Shown here: in pieces, positions 1 to 5,931 of the stretch
Numbering within the stretch: position 1 is the stretch's first letter
Layout of the letters: every line of letters starts with the position of its first letter
NCBI GenBank assembly: GCA_905233855.1
Contig: CAJOGA010000003.1
Span: 1-39,635 of the forward strand
Source of the DNA: an uncultured Clostridia bacterium
Lineage (GTDB): Bacteria; Bacillota; Clostridia; UBA1381; CAJOGA01
Direction: 5' to 3'
Length of the DNA: 39,635 nucleotides
Position numbers and translations under genes: made by a program
The notes under the pieces: model-generated
The model's database searches: none
Seen by the model: only the letters and a program-made list of their open reading frames with translations
What the model was told of the DNA's origin: nothing

Positions 1-41
1 TGAAATGCCGCTCGATAATGATTGACCGGTTTATAATAAAT

Positions 42-85
42 AAAGCTGCGATAATCTTGTAATTGTAAGGTTATCACAGCTTTTT
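42..85 (+). terminator. Rho-independent terminator of an upstream plus-strand gene
   Basis: A long imperfect hairpin is visible: AAAGCTG (42-48) pairs with CAGCTTT (77-83), then after a C/A mismatch GATAA (50-54) pairs with TTATC (71-75) and TCTT with AAGG, leaving an 8-nt loop. It ends in a T tract at 81-85. A plus-strand gene probably ends just before the hairpin. One frame gives a stop TGA at 23-25, but too little of that gene is in the window to identify it. The minus side is also U-rich, so it may act in both directions. Confidence 0.7.
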
Positions 86-92
86 GTTATAT

Positions 93-122
93 AAAAAAAG
101 AGCAAGCGAAAGCATGCTCTTT
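93..122 (-). terminator. Terminator of tRNA-Arg
   Basis: On the minus strand, immediately after the tRNA CCA end, AAAGAGCA pairs with TGCTCTTT (115-122 and 97-104), with an inner GC/GC pair closed by a GAAA tetraloop (108-111). A run of T residues follows on the minus strand (complement of 93-99). This is a standard intrinsic terminator for a single-gene tRNA unit. Confidence 0.85.
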
Positions 123-124
123 GT

Positions 125-201
125 TGGCGCGCTGCAAGGGATTCGAACCCCTGACCTTTTGGTTCGTAGCCAAACACTCTATCCAACTGAGCTAGCAGCG
201 C
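125..201 (-). tRNA. tRNA-Arg (anticodon ACG), CCA encoded
   Basis: The minus strand folds into a complete cloverleaf. The acceptor stem is GCGCTGC (195-201) with GCAGCGC (129-135), the discriminator is G at 128, and CCA is encoded at 125-127. The anticodon loop reads CTACGAA, flanked by TTTGG and CCAAA, giving anticodon ACG, which reads CGU and, after wobble deamination of A34, CGC/CGA. The T arm carries the usual GGTTCGAATCC loop. It is a stand-alone gene with its own promoter and terminator. Confidence 0.95.
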
Positions 202-226
202 ACATAACAATTTAACAACACAAAGT

Positions 227-255
227 ATACTACCATAATTATTGACTTTTGTCAA
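227..255 (-). promoter_or_regulatory. Sigma-A promoter of tRNA-Arg
   Basis: On the minus strand, TTGACA (complement of 250-255) is followed after 17 bp by TAGTAT (complement of 227-232), about 25 bp before the tRNA 5' end. The -35 box is consensus and the spacing is ideal. A small inverted repeat (ATTGAC/GTCAAT) overlaps the -35 region. Confidence 0.7.
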
Positions 256-301
256 TACAAAAAATACCGCATTTTACAATAATATTTTTTTAAAAATAAT
301 T

Positions 302-331
302 GTCATAAAATTTTAAATCTTTGCATATAAT
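302..331 (+). promoter_or_regulatory. Possible promoter of the first GerMN gene, sporulation-sigma-like
   Basis: TATAAT-like CATATAAT (324-331) lies 37 bp before the GerMN start. A vegetative -35 (TTGTCA, 300-305) would be 20 bp away, which is too far. The pattern fits the Bacillus sigma-E form better: an ATA at 305-307, 16 bp, then CATATAAT. GerM is known to belong to the sigma-E regulon in Bacillus. Assignment to a sporulation sigma factor is inference from the pattern alone. Confidence 0.35.
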
Positions 332-368
332 ATATTGTTATTTCAGAATAATTTTTTCGGAGGCAGTT

Positions 369-872
369 ATGCATAAGATAAAACAATTATTAATAATACT
401 TTTCACAGTTGTAATCGGAATAACATTAATATCCTGCCGCACTCAGGCAACATCATTAAAGCAAGACACCGTTTTGGTTTATTTTGCAGACAAAGAAATG
501 CTCAAATTAGTCCCTGAGGAAATGGAAGTATCCGGCAACAATAATGATAAGATTGCGAAAAAAATTATACGGGAGCTTGAAAAGGGGAGAGACGGCAACG
601 ATAAAATCATAAGGGTTATACCAAAAGTAAAAAACGGAATAAAGGTTAAAACTCAAAACGATACTGCAATCGTCAATTTTTCAAACAAATTTGTACAGGC
701 ACACAGCGGCGGTTCTATAAACGAAATTTTGACAATATATTCAATCGTAAATTCACTTGTTTCGATAGACGGTATAACAAAAGTGAAATTTACGATAAAC
801 GGCAAACCCAGTACAGAGTTTAAAGGACATATAGACTTTACTGAAACCTTCGTGTTTGATCCGTCAATTTAA
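369..872 (+). CDS. GerMN-domain lipoprotein (sporulation/germination type), copy 1
   Basis: This 167-residue protein begins at ATG 369, which follows a strong ribosome binding site (GGAGG at 359-363). The open frame extends further upstream but without support. The first 24 residues form a hydrophobic signal with a lipobox (LISC), so the mature protein should be lipid-anchored outside the membrane. The rest is a single GerMN domain, recognisable by GGSINEILTIYSIVNSL followed by a conserved KVKFTINGKP segment and a final GHIDF element. In Bacillus, GerM carries two such domains and takes part in the SpoIIIA-SpoIIQ bridge between forespore and mother cell. Single-domain versions are common in Clostridia, and their exact role is less clear. 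A second GerMN protein lies at 3390, beyond the opposite-strand FMN operon. Domain assignment is firm; function is inferred from the family. Confidence 0.85.
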   Translation: MHKIKQLLIILFTVVIGITLISCRTQATSLKQDTVLVYFADKEMLKLVPEEMEVSGNNNDKIAKKIIRELEKGRDGNDKIIRVIPKVKNGIKVKTQNDTAIVNFSNKFVQAHSGGSINEILTIYSIVNSLVSIDGITKVKFTINGKPSTEFKGHIDFTETFVFDPSI

Positions 873-873
873 T

Positions 874-903
874 AAAAGGGGATGTGATAAAATGCACATC
901 CCC
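874..903 (-). terminator. Left half of a split bidirectional terminator (active on minus strand)
   Basis: GGGGATGTG (878-886) pairs with CACATCCCC (895-903) around the loop ATAAAATG. On the minus strand the stem is followed by TTTT (complement of 874-877). On the plus strand it is followed by TCAAAC with no U tract, so only leftward transcripts (from the ECF operon) should stop here. Confidence 0.65.
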
Positions 904-1170
904 TCAAACTGTCGAAAAAGTGGTTTAACCGCAAGCAAAAATATAAATTTGTTTTATTCTGAAAAATATTTTAACTATATCTGACTGTTATGATAATGGC
1001 ACGGTTTTAAAAGCCGTGCCATTGCTTGCTTTCCGCAAAAACGAATTCTACCGTACCTGTGTACGCTAACGAATTCGTTTTTGCAAAATTTAACTTCCTT
1101 TTTCGCAGCCTGCCAGCGTGCCGATAAGTTTATCGACACGCTGATGGGATGTGATAAAATGCACATCCCC
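879..1170. repeat. 25-bp direct repeat flanking a 242-bp hairpin-rich insert
   Basis: The 25-bp hairpin unit at 879-903 recurs identically and in the same orientation at 1146-1170. The 242 bp between them hold three further stem-loops. The first is AATGGCACGG (995-1004) with CCGTGCCATT (1014-1023). The second is a perfect 14-bp arm at 1035-1048 with 1071-1084, enclosing an inner CGTAC/GTACG pair. The third is CAGCGTG (1114-1120) with CACGCTG (1137-1143), plus an inner CGATAA/TTATCG stem. I see no convincing gene here; the single minus-strand open frame lies across the hairpins. This is the only content of the gene-free stretch 873-1176. Confidence 0.8.
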
Positions 1171-1174
1171 TTTT
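1146..1174 (+). terminator. Right half of the split bidirectional terminator (active on plus strand)
   Basis: GGGATGTG (1146-1153) pairs with CACATCCC (1162-1169), followed on the plus strand by CTTTT (1170-1174). There is no U tract on the minus side. Rightward transcripts from the first GerMN gene should therefore run through the insert and stop here, two bases before the stop codon of the convergent ECF gene. Confidence 0.65.
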
Positions 1175-1176
1175 GA

Positions 1177-1674
1177 TTATTTTATGTGTTTTTTTAATGC
1201 AACCAACGTAAGGAACGAAATTGATATTCCGGCAAACACTTGAAGAAAATCAAGCCAAATACCAAACAGCGGTTTTATAAAATCACCGTCATACAGCATG
1301 AACGCATATGCAACATAGTAACATATAATCATGATACCCGAACCGGCAAGCATCGCCAGAAAATATTTTATGTATGATTTTTCCTTTGTACCATAAGCTA
1401 AAAAACCGGTTATTGTTCCCATAAGTCCTTTCGCTATAAAGGTAGCCAACATCCATTGAGGTGCTCCTGCCAGCACATCCGCTATGGCAGACGCAACACC
1501 GCCGGCAAAAAATCCGCCGAGCGGGCCTGTGAGTATTGCTGCGGTAAATATGGCGGCATCGCCCAAATGTATATAACTTCCGTTAGGGAATTTTATGTTG
1601 ACAAACGCTGTTAAAACAACCGTAAGTGCAGACAAAACCGCAATCAGGGTTATTTTACGGGTGCTGATTTTCAT
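1177..1674 (-). CDS. ECF transporter S component, substrate unknown
   Basis: This is a roughly 165-residue, very hydrophobic protein with about five to six membrane segments. It shows the S-component hallmarks of energy-coupling-factor transporters: an alanine-rich first helix (AVLSALTVVL) of the kind that contacts the transmembrane EcfT subunit, then a GDAAIFTAAILTGPLGG block followed by FFAGGVASAIADVL, typical of the PF07155 group. Such proteins bind a vitamin or similar small molecule and share the EcfA/A'/T module, which is not in this window. The start is uncertain: ATG 1674 lies 15 bp from AAAGGAG (complement of 1690-1696), while an in-frame TTG at 1686 lies only 3 bp from it. It is the last gene of the FMN-riboswitch operon, 20 bp after the SGNH hydrolase, so a flavin-related substrate is possible but unproven. 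Confidence 0.8.
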   Translation of the reverse strand: MKISTRKITLIAVLSALTVVLTAFVNIKFPNGSYIHLGDAAIFTAAILTGPLGGFFAGGVASAIADVLAGAPQWMLATFIAKGLMGTITGFLAYGTKEKSYIKYFLAMLAGSGIMIICYYVAYAFMLYDGDFIKPLFGIWLDFLQVFAGISISFLTLVALKKHIK

Positions 1675-1694
1675 TCTTAATGTCAATAGCTCCT

Positions 1695-2345
1695 TTATTT
1701 TAGATGTTCGCTTACTATTTTGGTCCATTGCTGAGCCATGTGATAATGACCTGCAGCGGTAGGATGTATACCGTCCCATATCCAATACGCTTCATCGCCG
1801 GTTTGTGCGGCAAGATCATCAAACATTTTCTGGAACGGAACAAAAATTGCATTGTACTTTTTAGCACATTCTCTTATAACCTCTTGTTTTTCAGGCAATG
1901 ATACCGACAGAACAACACCTTCGTGTCTTGGGGTTTTCATGTCAAGATACATAAACGGTTCGCACAAAATAAGCTGTAAATCAGGGTTCATTTCAAATGA
2001 ACGTTCTATCATTTCGGTAACAGCCTCGCGTGTCTGAGCCGTTGTTCTGCAGCCGGACGATGCACCAACGTCGTTAACCGGGCAAAGAAGACTTAATACA
2101 TCGGGCTTAAGAGCGATAGTATCTTCTTCCCAACGGTCTAAAATCTGCTTGCTGGTGTTGCCGGAAACACCACGGTTATAGAATGTGATTTTATCTTCCG
2201 GATGTTCGGCTGTGTACTTGGAAACTATGTGATACACATATCCGTGTCCGTATAAATGGTTTGGGTCTTCGGTTCTTCCGCGGCCCATATCGGTTATTGA
2301 GTCGCCCTGGAACAAAACTGTTGAATTTGGTTTGAATTTTAGCAT
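1695..2345 (-). CDS. SGNH/GDSL-family hydrolase (esterase-like)
   Basis: The 216-residue protein has no signal peptide, so it should be cytoplasmic. The SGNH blocks are recognisable: GDSIT at 14-18 with the nucleophile Ser16, SGN at 61-63 supplying the oxyanion glycine and asparagine region, VND at 90-92, and the catalytic dyad Asp191/His194 in WDGIHPT. Block III normally reads Gly-x-Asn-Asp; here it is Pro-Val-Asn-Asp (residues 89-92), which is unusual. Family members act as esterases or deacetylases on acylated sugars or other small esters. AGGAGG lies 7 bp before ATG 2345. It sits 29 bp after ribU and 20 bp before a second ECF S component, with no terminator on either side, so it should be under FMN control. 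The substrate cannot be told from sequence. Confidence 0.85.
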   Translation of the reverse strand: MLKFKPNSTVLFQGDSITDMGRGRTEDPNHLYGHGYVYHIVSKYTAEHPEDKITFYNRGVSGNTSKQILDRWEEDTIALKPDVLSLLCPVNDVGASSGCRTTAQTREAVTEMIERSFEMNPDLQLILCEPFMYLDMKTPRHEGVVLSVSLPEKQEVIRECAKKYNAIFVPFQKMFDDLAAQTGDEAYWIWDGIHPTAAGHYHMAQQWTKIVSEHLK

Positions 2346-2374
2346 ACAAATGCCTCCTGCGTATATAGATATTT

Positions 2375-2962
2375 TTATTGTTTTTTTATTATTTTTGATA
2401 TTCTTTTGTATAAAAGCAGTGTTACCACAGCATTGATTACGGATTTTATGAAATTAAAAGGTATAACACCGAAGTAGATATATCCGTTTATGCTTGTAAC
2501 ATGCTTGTTCACGCCATTACAAATAGCCACTATTTTTTCTTCTGTAAGTCCCATCATATTAACATACGCCCAAATGATAAAGAAGCGGTTTATCAATGCG
2601 GCAAAGATTATTGTAACTACAGTAGATACAACCAAAGCCAAAACGGCGTTTTTGCGTGTTTTGTTGCGGCTATACACTATCCCTGCCGATACGACCATTG
2701 CTACACTTATCAAAAAATTTGACAGCTCGCCGACATACATAGTCGTGCTGACAAACAAATGCAGAGCATTTTTTATAAATGCAACCGCAATTCCGGCAGG
2801 TATTCCCATTGCAAAGGTTGCAATAAGCACGGGCACTTCACTTATATCAAGCTTTAAAAACGGCGGCATTAACGGAATAGGGAAGTCGATAAACATCAAA
2901 GCCGTCGATACCGCTGCAAGCATAGCAATAGAAACAAGTTTTTTTGTGGTTGTTTTTTTCAT
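2375..2962 (-). CDS. ribU: Riboflavin ECF transporter S component RibU
   Basis: This 195-residue membrane protein matches RibU, the riboflavin-binding S component of ECF transporters. Visible features are the helix-1 alanine motif (SIAMLAAVSTALMF), the IDFPIPLMPPFLKLDISEVP segment typical of RibU, a GIPAGIAVAFIKNALHL block and about six membrane helices. The start ATG at 2962 is chosen because AAGGAG lies 9 bp upstream; the longer open frame runs back into the riboswitch. The gene directly follows an FMN riboswitch, which is the classical control of riboflavin uptake: high FMN lowers expression. It works with EcfA, EcfA' and EcfT encoded elsewhere. Two further genes follow in the same transcript. 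Confidence 0.93.
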   Translation of the reverse strand: MKKTTTKKLVSIAMLAAVSTALMFIDFPIPLMPPFLKLDISEVPVLIATFAMGIPAGIAVAFIKNALHLFVSTTMYVGELSNFLISVAMVVSAGIVYSRNKTRKNAVLALVVSTVVTIIFAALINRFFIIWAYVNMMGLTEEKIVAICNGVNKHVTSINGYIYFGVIPFNFIKSVINAVVTLLLYKRISKIIKKQ

Positions 2963-3065
2963 ATTATAAAACTCCTTAGAAAAATATATTTTATTCCGCA
3001 GAGTGCAGCAATTTTTTAAATCGCATTTTATAATATGGTAATTTACATGATAAAAAAATATCATT

Positions 3066-3228
3066 CTTCTCCCATCCGGACTGTTACCGTCGGTGCCGGA
3101 ATCACACCGGCTCAACTGATTAATCCGTTAATTACGGATCAAAGCTTGCGGACTTATTATGCAAAAGACGCATAAATCACCGCCGGATTGGACTTGCGTA
3201 GGCACTACGCTCACCACACCCTGAAGAA
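3066..3228 (-). promoter_or_regulatory. FMN riboswitch (RFN element)
   Basis: Read on the minus strand, the element starts with TTCAGGGTG near 3226, contains the conserved AATCCGGCGGTGAT core, a variable AT-rich arm around 3110-3140 (ATCCGTAATTAACGGAT), and closes with GATTCCGGCACCGACGGT and AGTCCGGATGGGAGAA near 3068. These are the universally conserved RFN segments. About 100 nt separate it from ribU. I do not see a strong U-tract terminator in that stretch, so control may be translational or use a structure I could not resolve. Together with the promoters it accounts for the gene-free stretch 2963-3389. Confidence 0.95.
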
Positions 3229-3236
3229 CACATGTC

Positions 3237-3265
3237 ATTATAACACTCAACGCTTTCCAATTCAA
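3237..3265 (-). promoter_or_regulatory. Sigma-A promoter of the ribU operon
   Basis: On the minus strand, TTGAAT (complement of 3260-3265), 17 bp and TATAAT (complement of 3237-3242) stand just before the riboswitch aptamer. The predicted transcript begins at about 3230, close to the 5' base of the RFN element. Confidence 0.8.
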
Positions 3266-3305
3266 GTATTTTATGTCGATTTGTTTAAAAAACTTGTTGC
3301 TTTGC

Positions 3306-3335
3306 TTGACGTTGCAGAGTGTAATATGTTAAAAT
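3306..3335 (+). promoter_or_regulatory. Probable promoter of the second GerMN-birA unit
   Basis: TTGACG (3306-3311) and TAAAAT (3330-3335) are separated by 18 bp, about 55 bp upstream of the GerMN start. The match is moderate. It is divergent from the ribU promoter, with about 40 bp between the two. Confidence 0.5.
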
Positions 3336-3389
3336 TAAGTCGACAGGAATTGTAAATATAACGGCAAAAAGCGTTGCGAGGTGTATATT

Positions 3390-3959
3390 ATGAAAAAAAC
3401 ATGGTTGATTATTATTGCACTTATAATTGTTATTATTTGCGTGCTTGGCGTACAGATGTGTATTAAGGGAGGCTTTTTTACCGCACCTGAAGTAACGTCG
3501 ACGCCTGTTCCGTCGGCTGTAAACACCCCAACATCAACTCCTGATGATGTTAAGAAAGTTACACTGTATTTTGTGGACAGCAATGCCGAATATCTTTTGC
3601 CCGAAGAAAGAAGCGTCAGAGCAGAAGATATAAACTCCTTGGCTTTGGCAACATTAAACGAGCTTATAAAAGGGTCGGCAAACAATCACGGGGCAAGCAT
3701 TAATCCCGATACAAAGATAAACAGCGTTAAAGTTGAAAACGGTGTTTGCTATATAGATTTCAAATCGGATTTTGAAAATAAAAACACCGGAGGAAGTGCA
3801 AAAGAGTCTTTCTTTATATATTCGATAGTAAACACTTTGACCGAATTTGACACCGTAAATGAAGTTAAACTTTTGTCAGACGGCGAACCTGTAACAGAAT
3901 TCGGGCATTTTATATTGGATGAACCTTTAGTAAGAGATGAAAAAATGATAAAAAAATAA
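3390..3959 (+). CDS. GerMN-domain membrane-anchored protein, copy 2
   Basis: This 189-residue protein starts at ATG 3390, 8 bp after GAGG (3378-3381). An N-terminal hydrophobic helix (residues 4-28) is followed by a Pro/Thr/Ser-rich linker (about residues 32-52) and one GerMN domain. The domain shows TGGSAKESFFIYSIVNTL, then EVKLLSDGEPVTEFGHF, close in pattern to the protein at 369 (GGSINEILTIYSIVNSL). The anchor differs: no clear lipobox, so it is probably held by its N-terminal helix or secreted. The two genes are diverged paralogues that flank the FMN operon. It is followed after 24 bp by birA and is probably co-transcribed. A role in sporulation or cell-envelope interaction is inferred from the family. 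Confidence 0.82.
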   Translation: MKKTWLIIIALIIVIICVLGVQMCIKGGFFTAPEVTSTPVPSAVNTPTSTPDDVKKVTLYFVDSNAEYLLPEERSVRAEDINSLALATLNELIKGSANNHGASINPDTKINSVKVENGVCYIDFKSDFENKNTGGSAKESFFIYSIVNTLTEFDTVNEVKLLSDGEPVTEFGHFILDEPLVRDEKMIKK

Positions 3960-3983
3960 ATCCGGTGCAGAAGGTGAAAATAT

Positions 3984-4982
3984 TTGCTTAAAGATAAGGT
4001 ATTGGACATTTTAATAAACGGCAAGGGCTATGTTTCCGGTCAGGCAATAAGCAACAGTCTTGGCATCACAAGGTCTGCCGTATGGAAAGAGATAAATAAA
4101 CTCAGAAAAGAAGGATATATAATAGATTCCGTTACAAATAAGGGCTATAAAATAGTGAATGAGCCGGATGTTCTGAATGTTCCGGAAATAAAAAAGCATA
4201 CATCATCCAAAACAATTGCATCGGAACTGGAAGTTTATCAGCAGTTGGATTCAACAAATACATATCTGAAAAATATTTCGCACACCGGTATTAATGACGG
4301 ATATGCCGTCATAGCCGATGAATTAACGAAAGGCAAAGGCAGAAACGGCAGAAGCTTTTCTGCTGCAAAAGGTAAGGGAGTGTGGACCTCTGTTTTTCTG
4401 CGTCCTAAAATTGACATTGAGCAGATATCTGTCATAACCGTATACACAGCCGTTGCCGTGTGCAATGCGTTGGAACGGCTTTGCGGCAAACGTCCGCAAA
4501 TAAAATGGACGAATGATATTATAATGGGCAATAAAAAAGTTTGTGGAATTTTAACCGAGGCATCTGTGCAGACAGACACCTTAACGCTGGACTATGTTAT
4601 TTTGGGTATAGGAGTTAATCTCACTCAGGATGAGTCTGATTTTCCGGAAGATGTGCAAAATGTTGCAACATCGGTCAAAATGCAAACCGGGAAAACGTTT
4701 TCGCGTTCTGCGTGTGCGGCAGCCATATATAACGAGCTTGACAAAATGTATCGGGACGGACATTTTGTTGCAGACAAAGCGGAAATTATCCGTCAATATA
4801 AAAACGACATATGTATACTCGGCAAAAAGGTAAGGGTTATAAAAAACGGCGAAGAAAAAATTCTGACAGCCAAGGATATAGGCGATGACGGTCAGCTTGT
4901 GGTTGAGGACGAAAACGGGAAAGTATATATGATAAATTCCGGCGAAGTATCGGTTCGCGGTATGTATGGATACGTGCAATAA
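3984..4982 (+). CDS. birA: Bifunctional biotin operon repressor / biotin-protein ligase BirA
   Basis: The 332-residue protein has an N-terminal winged helix-turn-helix (residues about 5-60, including SGQAISNSLGITRSAVWKE), a biotin ligase core and a small C-terminal domain (about 270-330). In the core, DSTN (89-92) opens the catalytic domain, GKGRNGR (117-123) is the biotinyl-5'-AMP loop, KWTNDI (174-179) is the conserved KWPND-type motif and GNKKVCGIL (182-190) carries the catalytic lysine region. It attaches biotin to carboxylase carrier proteins; with the HTH present it can also act as a biotin-responsive repressor. The start is TTG 3984, supported by AAGGTG 7 bp upstream; no ATG fits. It lies 24 bp after a GerMN gene. 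Confidence 0.95.
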   Translation: MLKDKVLDILINGKGYVSGQAISNSLGITRSAVWKEINKLRKEGYIIDSVTNKGYKIVNEPDVLNVPEIKKHTSSKTIASELEVYQQLDSTNTYLKNISHTGINDGYAVIADELTKGKGRNGRSFSAAKGKGVWTSVFLRPKIDIEQISVITVYTAVAVCNALERLCGKRPQIKWTNDIIMGNKKVCGILTEASVQTDTLTLDYVILGIGVNLTQDESDFPEDVQNVATSVKMQTGKTFSRSACAAAIYNELDKMYRDGHFVADKAEIIRQYKNDICILGKKVRVIKNGEEKILTAKDIGDDGQLVVEDENGKVYMINSGEVSVRGMYGYVQ

Positions 4983-5018
4983 GATGCTGTAAAGTCAAGC
5001 GGAAAAGGGGTATTATTT

Positions 5019-5915
5019 GTGAACTTATTTTTATCGGCTTTGGGGACAAGCATCTTTTGGATCGCTTTGATTTTATTTTTCTCAAGGTTTTTATCTGAAG
5101 TAAAGCTTTTGAATAATGAAAGCGGTGCAAAGGTTTTTTTCATAAATTCATTAAAGACAACAACAGTTGGTTTGCTTGTATTTTTCATAGGCTTTATAAT
5201 TTATAATTTGGTTGTTGAAGCAACTAATTTTTTCAATTTTGAAGCTTTGTTTGCGAACGAATACATAACAAGACAAACAGATGCCTTTAAAAATCTTAAT
5301 ATAATACCGAATCTGAAAATCGGTGTGTTTCCGCTATGCAGCGTGATAGTACATTTTGCCGGAAAGCTTTTGTTTGACACATATATGCCGACGGCAGTAT
5401 TTTTAAACTTTGTTTGTGCGTGTGTATTTGTGCATTTTATGTATCTTACCGTAAAAAACAGATGCGACGAAAAGTCGGCAGACAAAGCTGTTAATTGTCT
5501 TTTGTTTTTTCCTTTGAGCTTAATGCTTTTCGTTCCGGGACAGCTTTCAATGCTTATGGCACTGTCGGCAGGGAGCATATATTACTGCGAACAAAATAAA
5601 ATCAGGTTTTCTCTTGTTTTTGCGGTGCTTGCGTGTCTTTGCGGTATGCAGGGTGCGGCGTTGCTTTTGTTTATAGCCTTATATAAACGTTTGAAGGACA
5701 ATACGTATTATATATACATATTGCTTGCTTTCTTGCTTGGCTTTATTCCTTTCGGACAGAATGTGTATATTCACAATATGATATTTATTGTTTTTGTGTT
5801 GCCTCTTATCAAACACACATATTCCGATTTTGTCCAAAGTACATACATCGTAATATCCGGCGTTGTAACGGCAAGCCTGCTGTATGCGACGTATGCTTTG
5901 AATTTTATCATTTAA
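5019..5915 (+). CDS. Polytopic membrane protein, degenerate paralogue of the PIG-V-like protein that follows
   Basis: This 298-residue protein starts at GTG 5019, 8 bp after AAAGGGG, and has about eight membrane helices. I do not know a named family for it. Read against the protein encoded at 5932, a long central stretch lines up without gaps: FPLCSVIVHF against YPLYPILLRL, then LLFFPLSLMLF against FLITFPFGIFF, and CLCGMQGAALLLF against SFTRVQGILVAVF. The positions expected to matter in the glycosyltransferase are lost: TESLF becomes PGQLSM, the Arg of TRVQG becomes Gly, and the acidic N-terminal loop differs. It is also about 80 residues shorter. A non-catalytic partner of the next protein is therefore plausible. 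Seventeen bp separate the two genes, so co-expression is expected. Confidence 0.75.
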   Translation: MNLFLSALGTSIFWIALILFFSRFLSEVKLLNNESGAKVFFINSLKTTTVGLLVFFIGFIIYNLVVEATNFFNFEALFANEYITRQTDAFKNLNIIPNLKIGVFPLCSVIVHFAGKLLFDTYMPTAVFLNFVCACVFVHFMYLTVKNRCDEKSADKAVNCLLFFPLSLMLFVPGQLSMLMALSAGSIYYCEQNKIRFSLVFAVLACLCGMQGAALLLFIALYKRLKDNTYYIYILLAFLLGFIPFGQNVYIHNMIFIVFVLPLIKHTYSDFVQSTYIVISGVVTASLLYATYALNFII

Positions 5916-5931
5916 TTCCGGGGGACTTGTC

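Noticed and set aside
975-1166. Minus-strand open frame of 63 codons in the hairpin-rich spacer
   Set aside because: It lies across three stem-loops and one copy of the direct repeat, has no ribosome binding site, and its residues show no protein-like pattern.
2490-2969. Plus-strand open frame of 159 codons
   Set aside because: It is the antisense shadow of ribU; ribU has a riboswitch, a binding site and clear family motifs.
3984-4982. BirA acting as local repressor of a biotin operon
   Set aside because: The HTH domain is present, but no biotin synthesis or uptake gene or recognisable operator is in the window, so only the ligase role is supported here.
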